DNA of 64,000 nt from an uncultured Clostridia bacterium (GTDB lineage: Bacteria > Bacillota > Clostridia > Oscillospirales > Ruminococcaceae), in NCBI GenBank assembly GCA_944382875.1, contig CALWNQ010000005.1:62001-126000 (forward strand), written 5' to 3'. Made by a program: the position numbers and the translations under genes. This document shows, piece by piece, positions 1 through 7,103 of this stretch. The number at the start of each line of letters is the position of its first letter. Position 1 is the stretch's first letter. The notes under the pieces are model-generated. The model searched no databases. It had not been told where the DNA came from and worked only from the letters and a program-made list of their open reading frames with translations.

Positions 1-667
1 CATGCCCGCCCCTGTCGAGCACAAAGACGTATTCGGCATCACCTTTGAACAGGGCCGCAACGAGCTGAAAATCGACGCAGAGATGCTCAAGGAAATGCCC
101 ACCCAGAACAAAGTCCTCACCGAAGACGCCAAACGCGACCTCATTATCGCGCTGATTGCTCTGAAATACACCCAGTCCAACTCCGTTTGCTACGCCAAAG
201 ACGGACAGGCGATCGGCATCGGCGCCGGCCAGCAGTCCCGCATCCACTGCACCCGTCTGGCAGGCAACAAGGCAGATATCTGGTTCCTGCGCCAGCATCC
301 CAAGGTCCTGAATCTGCCCTTTAAGAAGGACATCCGCCGTCCCGACCGCGACAACACCATCGACGTTTATATTTCCGATGATTACATGGACGTTTTGGCC
401 GACGGCATGTGGCAGCAGTTCTTCACCGAGTGCCCGGAACCTCTTTCCCGCGAGGAAAAACGCGCCTGGCTCGACACCCTGACCGGCGTTTCGCTCGGCT
501 CTGATGCGTTCTTCCCGTTCGGCGACAACATTGAACGCGCCCACAAGAGCGGCGTCCAGTACATCGCACAGCCCGGCGGCTCCATCCGGGACGACAACGT
601 CATCGAAACCTGCGACAAATATGGCATCGCGATGGCTTTTACCGGCATCCGTCTGTTCCACCACTAA
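1..667 (+). CDS. purH: AICAR formyltransferase, C-terminal part (5' end outside window)
   Basis: Transfers a formyl group from 10-formyl-THF to AICAR, the penultimate step of de novo IMP synthesis. The visible 221 residues match the C-terminal half of the AICAR transformylase domain: the tail has SDAFFPF, a QPGGSIRD motif and the closing MAFTGIRLFHH, all hallmarks of the family. An ATG occurs at position 2, but the homology is internal, so the true start lies upstream of the window. Whether an IMP cyclohydrolase domain is fused in front cannot be seen. purD follows 1.06 kb downstream, the usual partner, but an accessory regulator module separates the two. Confidence 0.88.
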   Translation, partial: MPAPVEHKDVFGITFEQGRNELKIDAEMLKEMPTQNKVLTEDAKRDLIIALIALKYTQSNSVCYAKDGQAIGIGAGQQSRIHCTRLAGNKADIWFLRQHPKVLNLPFKKDIRRPDRDNTIDVYISDDYMDVLADGMWQQFFTECPEPLSREEKRAWLDTLTGVSLGSDAFFPFGDNIERAHKSGVQYIAQPGGSIRDDNVIETCDKYGIAMAFTGIRLFHH

Positions 668-868
668 GCGGCGCGCCGCCGCTGCCAATTCGCCGCGGGC
701 GTAGTATCTCGCATCGGGCTTCGGTTGGCGTGAACCAGTCACGCCTCTGAAAAAGAAAACCCCGTATGGATATTGCGACGCGGCCACACAGCGTTGATTA
801 GAGGTATACAGGACGTTTTGACAAGCAAAACGTCACGGTTCTGCTATTCCTTATGGTATACCCGATAT
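668..868. other. Intergenic region with three hairpins, left flank of regulator module 1
   Basis: No gene is seen. It holds a GC-rich self-complementary stretch directly after the purH stop (668-679), a hairpin at 727-745 (GGCGTG / CACGCC) and the GACAAGC-loop hairpin described separately at 812-834. None has a convincing U-run for a plus-strand terminator. Confidence 0.6.
779..834. repeat. Left-end element, copy 1: GC box plus hairpin with GACAAGC loop
   Basis: The box CGCGGCCACACAGCG (779-793) is followed 18 nt later by an 8-bp perfect stem GACGTTTT / AAAACGTC (812-834) enclosing the 7-nt loop GACAAGC. A second copy lies at 9918-9972, with 14 of 15 matches in the box, the same loop and a different but again fully paired stem. 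In both places the hairpin ends 35 nt from the stop codon of the neighbouring minus-strand gene. Neither copy has a U-tract, so a simple terminator is unlikely. A module boundary or a structured RNA repeat is the best reading. Confidence 0.6.
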
Positions 869-1150
869 TCATCGCGGCGGAATTTCCGTTTTGACCGGAT
901 AATCGCCGGAGTCCCACCAGGTAACCCCGATGGACAGGCCGCACCGCATCCCCTCCGCAAAGCACTGGAACGCCTGCTCATCGGAAAGGGTGTTGCAGCG
1001 GTTTAAGAAGTTCAGGAATAGTCGCCGCTGCTGCTCGCTCATTTCCCGCCGCAGGGATTCCATCAGGGCACAAGCCTGCGGGTCATCCTCTGGGAATATT
1101 CGGCGGTCGTGCGGGATACTCAAAAACAAGGTTTCCAAAGCGGTTCGCAT
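869..1150 (-). CDS. DUF6809-like small protein (module 1)
   Basis: A 93-residue soluble protein of unknown function. The core, LRREMSEQQRRLFLNF followed by CFAEGMRCGLSIG, matches the product at 10536-10793 (LRRELTKRQRKFLLRF and FFEDGLRLGMSLG), so the two are paralogues; the DUF6809 assignment is from memory of that family. No membrane segment or catalytic motif is visible. ATG start with TGGAG 8 nt upstream. It is transcribed away from two XRE genes, from a perfect consensus promoter overlapped by a palindrome, which suggests tight repression by the divergent regulator. The role could be an effector, toxin-like protein or accessory regulator; this is not known. Confidence 0.7.
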   Translation of the reverse strand: MRTALETLFLSIPHDRRIFPEDDPQACALMESLRREMSEQQRRLFLNFLNRCNTLSDEQAFQCFAEGMRCGLSIGVTWWDSGDYPVKTEIPPR

Positions 1151-1170
1151 AAAATCAACTCCATTAATAA

Positions 1171-1208
1171 TTTACCTATAAGTAGATTATATTCTACTTA
1201 TAGGTAAA
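1171..1208. promoter_or_regulatory. Perfect 16-bp inverted repeat: probable XRE operator
   Basis: Left arm TTTACCTATAAGTAGA (1171-1186) and right arm TCTACTTATAGGTAAA (1193-1208) are exact reverse complements around a 6-nt spacer TTATAT. It lies between the divergent DUF6809-like and XRE genes and covers the -10 box and the spacer of the minus-strand promoter. Binding by an XRE dimer there would block transcription of the DUF6809-like gene. Which of the two XRE proteins binds is inference. Confidence 0.8.
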
Positions 1209-1214
1209 TGTCAA
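1186..1214 (-). promoter_or_regulatory. Consensus sigma-A promoter of the DUF6809-like gene
   Basis: Reading the minus strand, TTGACA (1209-1214), 17-bp spacer, TATAAT (1186-1191). All twelve core bases match consensus. The start site would be near 1179, giving a leader of about 29 nt. The operator palindrome lies across the spacer and -10. Confidence 0.8.
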
Positions 1215-1225
1215 CAGGTATTGTT

Positions 1226-1453
1226 ATGACTTTTGAAGAAATTTTTGCTGCCCGGGTGCATGATTTGCGTCTGAAAAAAGGTATCAGTCAAAAACAACTC
1301 GGGGAAGCGATTGGGTTATCACATAAAGCAATCAGCACAATTGAAAGCGGCAACCGCTCCACGAGTATTGCAAAATTGGTAGCATTAGCTCAATTTTTTG
1401 ATGTGTCGACAGATTATTTGCTTGGACTGCAGGATATGCCAAAACAAGAATAA
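1226..1453 (+). CDS. XRE-family transcriptional regulator (module 1, first)
   Basis: A 75-residue DNA-binding protein that is essentially one helix-turn-helix domain: RLKKGISQKQLGEAIG, then the recognition region LSHKAISTIESGNRSTS, then FFDVSTDYLLGL, typical of phage-type repressors in Firmicutes. An in-frame ATG at 1208 exists but would overlap the operator and the divergent -35 box, so the ATG at 1226, right before the HTH, is preferred. It probably binds the inverted repeat at 1171-1208. A second XRE gene begins 1 nt after its stop, so the two are likely translationally coupled. Confidence 0.82.
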   Translation: MTFEEIFAARVHDLRLKKGISQKQLGEAIGLSHKAISTIESGNRSTSIAKLVALAQFFDVSTDYLLGLQDMPKQE

Positions 1454-1454
1454 T

Positions 1455-1703
1455 ATGTTAAATCGTGAATTATTTGGCCAACGAGTCAAACTTTTACGCC
1501 TACAAAAAGGATTGTCACAGGCTTCATTGGCACAAATTTTAGGCGTTACGCCTACACAAGTCAGTGATATGGAAAAGGGTAAAACAACCACATCGCTTGA
1601 CCGACTGGTAATTCTGTGCCAAACACTGGATGTTTCCGCTGATTACCTGCTTGGTCTGCGGGACACGCCGAAACAGGAATCAAAGGCGGACGAAAACTTT
1701 TGA
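1455..1703 (+). CDS. XRE-family transcriptional regulator (module 1, second)
   Basis: An 82-residue HTH protein: LRLQKGLSQASLAQILG, VTPTQVSDMEKGKTTTS and LDVSADYLLGLRDTPKQE. It shares the DVSxDYLLGLxDxPKQE tail with the gene just upstream, so the pair looks like a tandem duplication with diverged recognition helices. ATG at 1455 follows the previous TAA by one nucleotide. The last residues (about KADENF) and part of the stop codon are encoded inside the 20-bp repeat at 1682-1701, so the C-terminus seems to have been set by that element. It may bind a different operator or modulate its neighbour. Confidence 0.82.
   Translation: MLNRELFGQRVKLLRLQKGLSQASLAQILGVTPTQVSDMEKGKTTTSLDRLVILCQTLDVSADYLLGLRDTPKQESKADENF
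1682..1701 (+). repeat. Right-hand 20-bp repeat, copy 1
   Basis: AAAGGCGGACGAAAACTTTT, identical to 10488-10507 in the second module. Here it forms the end of the second XRE reading frame and its final T begins the TGA stop. Confidence 0.75.
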
Positions 1704-1730
1704 TTTGTCTCAAACGATAGGAGAATTTAC

Positions 1731-2996
1731 ATGAAAATTCTGGTAGTCGGCTCTGGCGGACGGGAACACGCCATTGCCCTGAAACTGAAAGAAAATCCCA
1801 AAGTGGAGCAGATTTTTGCGGCCCCCGGCAACGGCGGCATGGCGGCCTTCTGCACTCCGGTGAACATCAAAGCCACCGATGTGGACGGCATGGTCGCCTT
1901 TGCCAAGGAAAACAGTATTGACTTTGCCGTAGTCGCCCCCGACGATCCGCTGGTCCTCGGCATGGTGGACGCGATGGAAGCGGCCGGCATCCCCTCTTTC
2001 GGTCCCAACAAGGCGGCCGCCATCATCGAGGGCAGCAAGGTCTTCTCCAAAAACCTGATGAAAAAATACGGCATTCCCACCGCCAAATACGAAACTTTCG
2101 CCAGTGAGGAAGAAGCGGTTGCTTATCTGAAAGCCGAAAACACCTATCCCACCGTTGTCAAGGCGGATGGCCTGGCGCTCGGCAAAGGTGTCATCATCGC
2201 CAAAAATGAGCAGGAAGCCCTCGACGCCGTTCACTCGATTATGAGCGACAAGATCTTCGGCGCATCCGGCAATCACATTGTCATTGAGGAGTTCCTCGAA
2301 GGGCCCGAGGTTTCGGTTCTGTCCTTTACCGACGGCAAAACCCTGGTGCCCATGATCTCTTCCAAGGATCATAAGCGCGCTCTCGACAACGACGAAGGTC
2401 TGAACACCGGTGGCATGGGAACGATTGCTCCCAATCCTTACTATACTCCGGATATTGCCGAACGTTGCATGAAGGAGATCTTTCTCCCCACTGTCGAAGC
2501 AATGAAAGCGGAAGGCCGTACCTTTAAAGGCTGCCTGTATTTTGGCCTGATGATTACCAAAGACGGCCCCAAGGTCATCGAGTACAACTGCCGGTTCGGC
2601 GACCCGGAAACCCAGGTCGTGCTGCCCCTGCTGAAAACGGATCTGCTGACCATCTTTGAAGCGGTACATGATGAAAAGCTCGCCGAAGTTCCGGTGGAAT
2701 TTTCGGATGAATCCGCGGCCTGTGTCATCATGGCTTCCGGCGGATACCCCAAGAAATACCAGACTGGCTACGAAATCAGTGGCCTGGACGCGATGGGGCA
2801 GGCAGAAGGCGTCACCGTCTACCATGCGGGCACCAAGCTGGAAAACGGCAAGTTTCTCACCTCCGGCGGCCGCGTTCTCGGCGTCACCGCTGTCGGCAAA
2901 GACCGGGAAGACGCACTCAGCAAGAGCTATGCGGCTGTGCGGAAAATCTCGTTCCAGGACGCGCATTATCGCAAAGATATCGGAAAAATTCGCTAA
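1731..2996 (+). CDS. purD: Phosphoribosylamine-glycine ligase (GAR synthetase)
   Basis: ATP-dependent joining of glycine to phosphoribosylamine, the second step of purine synthesis, in the cytosol. The 421-residue length is normal for PurD. Visible marks are the N-terminal GSGGREHA, the ATP-grasp stretch KADGLALGKGV, the GLNTGGMGTIAP loop and EYNCRFGDPETQ near the metal site. ATG 1731 has GGAG 10 nt upstream. It is separated from purH by the XRE/DUF6809 insertion, so its expression may now rely on transcription through the module or on a promoter inside it; no strong promoter is obvious just upstream. Confidence 0.96.
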   Translation: MKILVVGSGGREHAIALKLKENPKVEQIFAAPGNGGMAAFCTPVNIKATDVDGMVAFAKENSIDFAVVAPDDPLVLGMVDAMEAAGIPSFGPNKAAAIIEGSKVFSKNLMKKYGIPTAKYETFASEEEAVAYLKAENTYPTVVKADGLALGKGVIIAKNEQEALDAVHSIMSDKIFGASGNHIVIEEFLEGPEVSVLSFTDGKTLVPMISSKDHKRALDNDEGLNTGGMGTIAPNPYYTPDIAERCMKEIFLPTVEAMKAEGRTFKGCLYFGLMITKDGPKVIEYNCRFGDPETQVVLPLLKTDLLTIFEAVHDEKLAEVPVEFSDESAACVIMASGGYPKKYQTGYEISGLDAMGQAEGVTVYHAGTKLENGKFLTSGGRVLGVTAVGKDREDALSKSYAAVRKISFQDAHYRKDIGKIR

Positions 2997-3002
2997 AATA
3001 AA

Positions 3003-3032
3003 TGGAGCTGCCCGCTGGGCGGCTCTTTTTTT
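3003..3032 (+). terminator. Rho-independent terminator after purD
   Basis: Stem GAGCTGCCC (3005-3013 region) pairs with GGGCGGCTC, followed by a run of T, 7 nt after the purD stop. Confidence 0.85.
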
Positions 3033-3053
3033 ATGAAAATCTCACGGTTCTGA

Positions 3054-3082
3054 TTGAAATATTCCTGATTTTTTGGTATACT
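3054..3082 (+). promoter_or_regulatory. Promoter of the GH127-like gene
   Basis: TTGAAA (3054-3059), 17-bp spacer, TATACT (3077-3082), 33 nt before the TTG start codon. Confidence 0.7.
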
Positions 3083-3114
3083 AGCCTTATACAATCGGAA
3101 AGAAGGGATTTATC

Positions 3115-4956
3115 TTGCTGCAAAAGCTGAAAAAAATACCGTTTACCGCAAACGAACTTCGTCCGTCCGGATGGCTGCTCCGCCAGCTGGAAATCCAGGC
3201 CGACGGCCTTTCGGGACACCTGGATCAGATCTGGCCGGACATCCGGGACAGCCGCTGGATCGGCGGTGACAAGGACGGCTGGGAACGGGTTCCCTACTGG
3301 CTGGACGGATTTATCCCGCTGGCATGGCTCCTCGACCGCGAAGACCTCAAAGCCCGCGCCAAACGCTACATCGACGCCATCCTTGCCGGACAGAAGGAGG
3401 ACGGCTGGATCTGTCCCTGCTCGGATGAAGAACGCCCCCGCTACGATGTCTGGGCGGCATTTCTAATCTGCAAGGTGCTGGTTGTCTACCACGACTGCAC
3501 CGGTGACAATCGGATCGAGGGGGCTGTTTCCCGCACGCTGCGGAACCTGAACCGTCACATTGAGGGGCAGACTCTTTTCAACTGGGGACAGGCGCGCTGG
3601 TTTGAGTGCCTGATCCCGATTTTCTGGCTATATGAACGGAAACCGGAACGCTGGCTGGAGGACCTGGCCTACAAGCTTCGGATGGAGGGTATCCACTACC
3701 GCGATCTGTTCACCGACTGGCGGTTTGAAAAACCGGACGAACACGGCCGCTGGAGCTACCTCACCCATGTGGTCAACCTCGCGATGGCGCTCAAAGCGGA
3801 AGCCCTTTTCAGCCGGCTGAGCGGTGAGGATATGAACGGCTTTACCAAACAGGCGCTCGGCCTTTTGCAGCGGGACCACGGGATGCCAACCGGCCATTTC
3901 ACCGGCGACGAATGTCTTTCCGGCACCAGTCCGCTCCAGGGCAGCGAACTCTGCTCGGTTGTGGAAGCGATGTATTCCTATGAACATCTGATTTCGATCA
4001 CCGGCGACAGCTATTGGGGAGACATGCTGGAGCGGCTCGCTTTCAATGCCCTCCCCGCCACCACCAGTCCCGATATGTGGACGCACCAGTATGACCAGAT
4101 GACCAATCAGCCGCAGTGCAGCCGTCTTTCCGAGGAGGCCAACATCTTCCGCACCAACAGCGGCGAATCCCACCTGTTTGGACTGGAACCGAACTTTGGC
4201 TGCTGTACCGCAAACTTCAACCAGGGCTGGCCGAAATTTGCCCTCTCCACCATGATGCGCACCGAAGACGGCATTGTTGTTACCGCAATCGCCCCGTCGG
4301 TTCTGAACACCAGTGTCAACGGCGTCCCGGTCCGGATCGAAATCCGCACCCTTTATCCTTTCCGCGACAGTTATGAAGTACTGGTGGAAGCGACTCAGCC
4401 GGTCACCTTTGCGCTGCGGCTCCGAATTCCCGGCTTTGCCTCCGCCGCCATTGTGAATGATGAAGAAGCAACCCCCGGCGAAGATTTCTGCCTTGTCCGC
4501 AGATGGGAAGGGACGGAAACAGTTGCCGTCCATTTTGGCTTTGAGGAAGAACTGCTCCGCCGTCCCAGTGGGATGTACTGCCTGAACCGCGGACCGCTGC
4601 TCTTCAGTGTCCCGGTTGGAGAGAGCTGGGAAAAACGCGAATACACCGCCGCCGGTGTCGAGAGGAAATTCCCCTGGTGCGATTACGAGATCTTCCCTAC
4701 AACCCCCTGGAATTACGCCTTTTCCGGGCAGCAATGGGAACCGGAATTCGGGGAGATGGGAGAATGTCCGTTTGCGCCCGAAACCGCCCCGATCCGGCTG
4801 AGCGGCCTGCTGACCCCCATCGAATGGGAGTTTGCAGACGGGCTCTGTGCCGAAATTCCGTCCGGAACCCCGCTCGGAACGCCTGTCCGCATGAAACTAA
4901 TCCCATATGGCTGCACTTCTCTCCGAATGACAGAGTTGCCGTTCCTACGAAAATGA
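3115..4956 (+). CDS. GH127-like beta-L-arabinofuranosidase family protein (DUF1680)
   Basis: Predicted cytosolic glycosidase of 613 residues. Family GH127 enzymes use a cysteine nucleophile held by zinc. The ligand set seems present: E278 and C280 in GSELCSVVEA, and C363-C364 in NFGCCTANF, spaced much as in the characterised HypBA1 enzyme (E338, C340, C417, C418). No signal peptide, so it would act on imported oligosaccharides. The start is TTG 3115 behind AAGAAGGGA and its own promoter. It stands alone with no sugar transporter nearby. Substrate is not determined; GH127 relatives act on beta-L-arabinofuranosides, but other DUF1680 families differ. Confidence 0.8.
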   Translation: MLQKLKKIPFTANELRPSGWLLRQLEIQADGLSGHLDQIWPDIRDSRWIGGDKDGWERVPYWLDGFIPLAWLLDREDLKARAKRYIDAILAGQKEDGWICPCSDEERPRYDVWAAFLICKVLVVYHDCTGDNRIEGAVSRTLRNLNRHIEGQTLFNWGQARWFECLIPIFWLYERKPERWLEDLAYKLRMEGIHYRDLFTDWRFEKPDEHGRWSYLTHVVNLAMALKAEALFSRLSGEDMNGFTKQALGLLQRDHGMPTGHFTGDECLSGTSPLQGSELCSVVEAMYSYEHLISITGDSYWGDMLERLAFNALPATTSPDMWTHQYDQMTNQPQCSRLSEEANIFRTNSGESHLFGLEPNFGCCTANFNQGWPKFALSTMMRTEDGIVVTAIAPSVLNTSVNGVPVRIEIRTLYPFRDSYEVLVEATQPVTFALRLRIPGFASAAIVNDEEATPGEDFCLVRRWEGTETVAVHFGFEEELLRRPSGMYCLNRGPLLFSVPVGESWEKREYTAAGVERKFPWCDYEIFPTTPWNYAFSGQQWEPEFGEMGECPFAPETAPIRLSGLLTPIEWEFADGLCAEIPSGTPLGTPVRMKLIPYGCTSLRMTELPFLRK

Positions 4957-5034
4957 TCGGGCATTGCTGCTATTTTTCGGCAACCTGTCTAATTATTTCA
5001 AAAAAATATTGGTTTGAACAGCGAAGCAGAAAGA

Positions 5035-5063
5035 TAGACTTTTTATGAAAAAAATTGTATAAT
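5035..5063 (+). promoter_or_regulatory. Promoter of the membrane/zinc-ribbon pair
   Basis: TAGACT (5035-5040), 17-bp spacer, TATAAT (5058-5063), in an AT-rich gap. Confidence 0.6.
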
Positions 5064-5119
5064 AATAAATATCCGGAATCCGTTTAACGGATCAATATTG
5101 TACATCAGGAGGAATCTTC

Positions 5120-5530
5120 ATGGAAAAATCTCGTCTGGGCATCTCTGTTGGCTTGTTGGCTGCCATCCTGTATTTGATGGGGCTCATTAACCTGCTTGGC
5201 CTTATTTTACTGGCCGGTTATGTGCTGCTTTTTGAAAACAACCTTTTCCTGCGGCGCGCAGCAGTCAAGTCTCTGGTCATTTACGCGGTCTTCTCGCTGA
5301 TCGGAATTTTCCTCGGCATCATTGGCGACGTCTTTGGATTCTTCAACGTATTCATCGGCTGGTTCTTCAGCTTCCGGCTGGACTTCCCGCTTGGTGTTGA
5401 CCGTATCATCCAGTATGCCGCGTCCATTATCGAAACTCTGCTCTATCTGGCGCTTGCCGCGACCGCGCTTCGCCAGGGCACCATCCCGCTTGGCCCCATC
5501 GATAAAGCGATCGATAGCCAGATTCAATAA
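5120..5530 (+). CDS. Small membrane protein, unknown function
   Basis: A 136-residue protein that I do not recognise. Hydrophobic segments lie at about residues 8-38, 49-70 (AVFSLIGIFLGIIGDVFGFF), 72-82 and 98-117, giving three or four membrane spans, with charged patches (ENNLFLRRAA) between them. AGGAGG precedes the ATG by 9 nt. It lies 12 nt upstream of a zinc-ribbon protein gene and shares its promoter, so the two probably work together at the membrane. Membrane protein/zinc-ribbon pairs are common in Clostridia but mostly uncharacterised. Confidence 0.75.
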   Translation: MEKSRLGISVGLLAAILYLMGLINLLGLILLAGYVLLFENNLFLRRAAVKSLVIYAVFSLIGIFLGIIGDVFGFFNVFIGWFFSFRLDFPLGVDRIIQYAASIIETLLYLALAATALRQGTIPLGPIDKAIDSQIQ

Positions 5531-5542
5531 AAGGAGAATACC

Positions 5543-6067
5543 ATGGCATTTTTTGATAAGCTCACCGAAACCATCAACAATACCAGCAAAAAGGCAAAGG
5601 ATTACTCCGATATCAGCGCACTTAACGGCCAGATCAGCGCTCAGCAGGGCATTATTAACGGCTGCTATACCGAAATCGGCCGCGCTTATTACGAAGCAAA
5701 CCGCGAAAACGCGGAAGATCCGTTTGCGGAATCCATGCAGAAAATTGAAGCTGCAAAAGAAACCATCCTTTCTTTGCAGCGGCAGATTCTCGCCATTAAA
5801 GGCTTGAAGGTCTGTGAAAACTGCGGAAATCAGATTCCGGTTGACGCGGCTTTCTGTCCTTCCTGCGGCGCAAGAGCTGCTGTGGAACAACCTGCCGAAC
5901 CGGAACCTGAAACCCCGGCGCCGGATGTGCCCAAAACTTGCCCCAGCTGCGGAGCGGAACTTCCCCCGGACGCGATGTTCTGCACAAACTGCGGCCACAA
6001 AATGGAGCAGGAAGCTCCTGCCCGCGCCGCTTGGGTAAACGCGGACACACCTCCGCAGAATTCCTGA
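5543..6067 (+). CDS. Double zinc-ribbon protein
   Basis: A 174-residue protein with an alpha-helical, probably coiled-coil N-terminal half (about 1-85; repeated KK/Q/E-rich helices) and two C-terminal zinc ribbons: CENCGNQIPVDAAFCPSCG and CPSCGAELPPDAMFCTNCG, each a CxxC...CxxC finger. A P/E-rich linker joins them. No enzyme motif is seen, so a scaffolding or protein-binding role is likely. It is cotranscribed with the membrane protein upstream (12-nt gap, AAGGAG site) and ends just before a bidirectional terminator. Confidence 0.8.
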   Translation: MAFFDKLTETINNTSKKAKDYSDISALNGQISAQQGIINGCYTEIGRAYYEANRENAEDPFAESMQKIEAAKETILSLQRQILAIKGLKVCENCGNQIPVDAAFCPSCGARAAVEQPAEPEPETPAPDVPKTCPSCGAELPPDAMFCTNCGHKMEQEAPARAAWVNADTPPQNS

Positions 6068-6075
6068 CCAATGAG

Positions 6076-6110
6076 AAAAACAGCCGTCAGTTTTGACGGC
6101 TGTTTTGTTT
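6076..6110. terminator. Bidirectional terminator
   Basis: AACAGCCGTCA pairs with TGACGGCTGTT (arms 6079-6089 and 6094-6104), with A-run before and T-run after. It serves the plus-strand zinc-ribbon gene and the convergent minus-strand gene, whose stop falls inside it. Confidence 0.85.
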
Positions 6111-6551
6111 TCCGCAGTAAATTGCGGCAGCAGCGGCTGCGAGAAGCGGATATCCGTCCGAAATACCGCTGCTGTCAAGCGGCCAGTCCATCGGCTCGGC
6201 AACACTGCCATCCGCGCGTTCCATCGGCCGCAGCAGTGAGATCACGGCACGCTCCCGGTTCCGGCTGGAAAAGGTCACGGTATCCTTGGAACCAAATCCG
6301 CAGGCGATCAGCCGCACTGCCATCCCGGAAAGCCGCGCAAGCTGCTTTTCCTCCGCGGAGCTGGCCACAACAGCTGCGCCGGACGGAATGTCCGCCAATT
6401 CCTCCACTGGCACATCCTCCGGGAGAAGGACAAAACGCGCCTCCTGCTGCCCCAAAAACGGCACAACGTTGACTGTCTGCCGCAACACCCCTGTCAAAGC
6501 CTGCCGCAGCGACTGCTCATGCCCGCCACTTATCACATAGATCTGTTCCAA
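6087..6551 (-). CDS. Conserved hypothetical protein
   Basis: A 154-residue protein I cannot place. It begins with a beta-strand-like MEQIYVISGG, has an Ala/Glu-rich centre, then GMAVRLIACGFGSKDTVTFSSRNRERAVISLLRP, and no signal peptide or clear membrane segment. The start is TTG 6551, with AGGTGA 6 nt upstream. The CGFGSKDTVTFSS stretch is the most conserved-looking part and vaguely recalls nucleotide-binding loops, but no known motif is complete. It stands alone between two terminators. Confidence 0.6.
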   Translation of the reverse strand: MEQIYVISGGHEQSLRQALTGVLRQTVNVVPFLGQQEARFVLLPEDVPVEELADIPSGAAVVASSAEEKQLARLSGMAVRLIACGFGSKDTVTFSSRNRERAVISLLRPMERADGSVAEPMDWPLDSSGISDGYPLLAAAAAAIYCGKQNSRQN

Positions 6552-6610
6552 ACGATCACCTGTTCCAAAAAAATTACCGTTCCGGCTTTGTTAGTGTTGC
6601 CGGAAAAATC

Positions 6611-6648
6611 AAAAAAAACCGCCCTCCAAAACAGAAGGCGGTTTTTTG
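6611..6648. terminator. Bidirectional terminator
   Basis: AAAAAACCGCC pairs with GGCGGTTTTTT around a 13-nt loop. On the minus strand it ends the PLMP-like gene 20 nt upstream. Confidence 0.85.
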
Positions 6649-6668
6649 TGCATCATATAACGGGATGA

Positions 6669-7103
6669 TTACTTCCCGACAGCATCATGGTACAGGGAAA
6701 TGTAGAAATCCAAAAGTTTCTGATTGGTTTCCTCCCGGCATTTGACAATTTCCGATATAGACTGTGCTTTGGCTTGTCCGGCTACATCTTCTGGTGCATA
6801 GGTTTCCACACCACAATTCGACGGAATTTTTTCCAGTGTGGCAAGTGCCTGATAGATATGTCCGTTATCGTGCTGGATTTCCTCAATCCGCTTGAGAATC
6901 TCCGCCGGGTTGATTGCAAAACTTTCTGTATATTCGCTCATTTCCGTTTCCTCCAAAACTCTATTTGGCGGACACGTCAGGCAAATGGTCTGTTCATCTA
7001 CGAAGCGTGCCCTGCCATGTTTTACCAGGCCTTTGGCCCGTTTGGGATAGGTCGCTTCCAGCAGGTTGCCCTGCTCATCGATAACGCGAACTGTTTTTTC
7101 CAA
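6669..7103 (-). CDS. Small protein with IscB-like PLMP/RRXRR N-terminal domain, no nuclease
   Basis: A 144-residue protein. Residues 4-42 (VRVIDEQGNLL, then YPKRAKGLVKHGRARFV and TICL) follow the pattern of the IscB/RRXRR N-terminal PLMP domain: VxVxD near the start, KRAR/KxLLxxGRA in the middle and TIxL at the end. In IscB this region contacts the RNA. The rest (about 50-144) is helical and has no HNH or RuvC motif and no signal peptide. The start is TTG 7103, with AAGGGGAG 7 nt upstream. It is preceded by an unusually long leader with hairpins. The domain match is by eye, and the function is unknown; RNA binding is the leading idea. Confidence 0.6.
   Translation of the reverse strand: MEKTVRVIDEQGNLLEATYPKRAKGLVKHGRARFVDEQTICLTCPPNRVLEETEMSEYTESFAINPAEILKRIEEIQHDNGHIYQALATLEKIPSNCGVETYAPEDVAGQAKAQSISEIVKCREETNQKLLDFYISLYHDAVGK

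Noticed and set aside
1208-1225. ATG at 1208 as start of the first XRE gene
   Set aside because: It overlaps the operator arm and the divergent -35 box; ATG 1226 fits HTH family lengths.
1710-2966. Long frame antisense to purD
   Set aside because: Shadow of purD; no start signals or motifs.
6087-6551. Possible nucleotide-binding (Mur-ligase-like) assignment
   Set aside because: No complete P-loop or ligase motif is visible; left as hypothetical.
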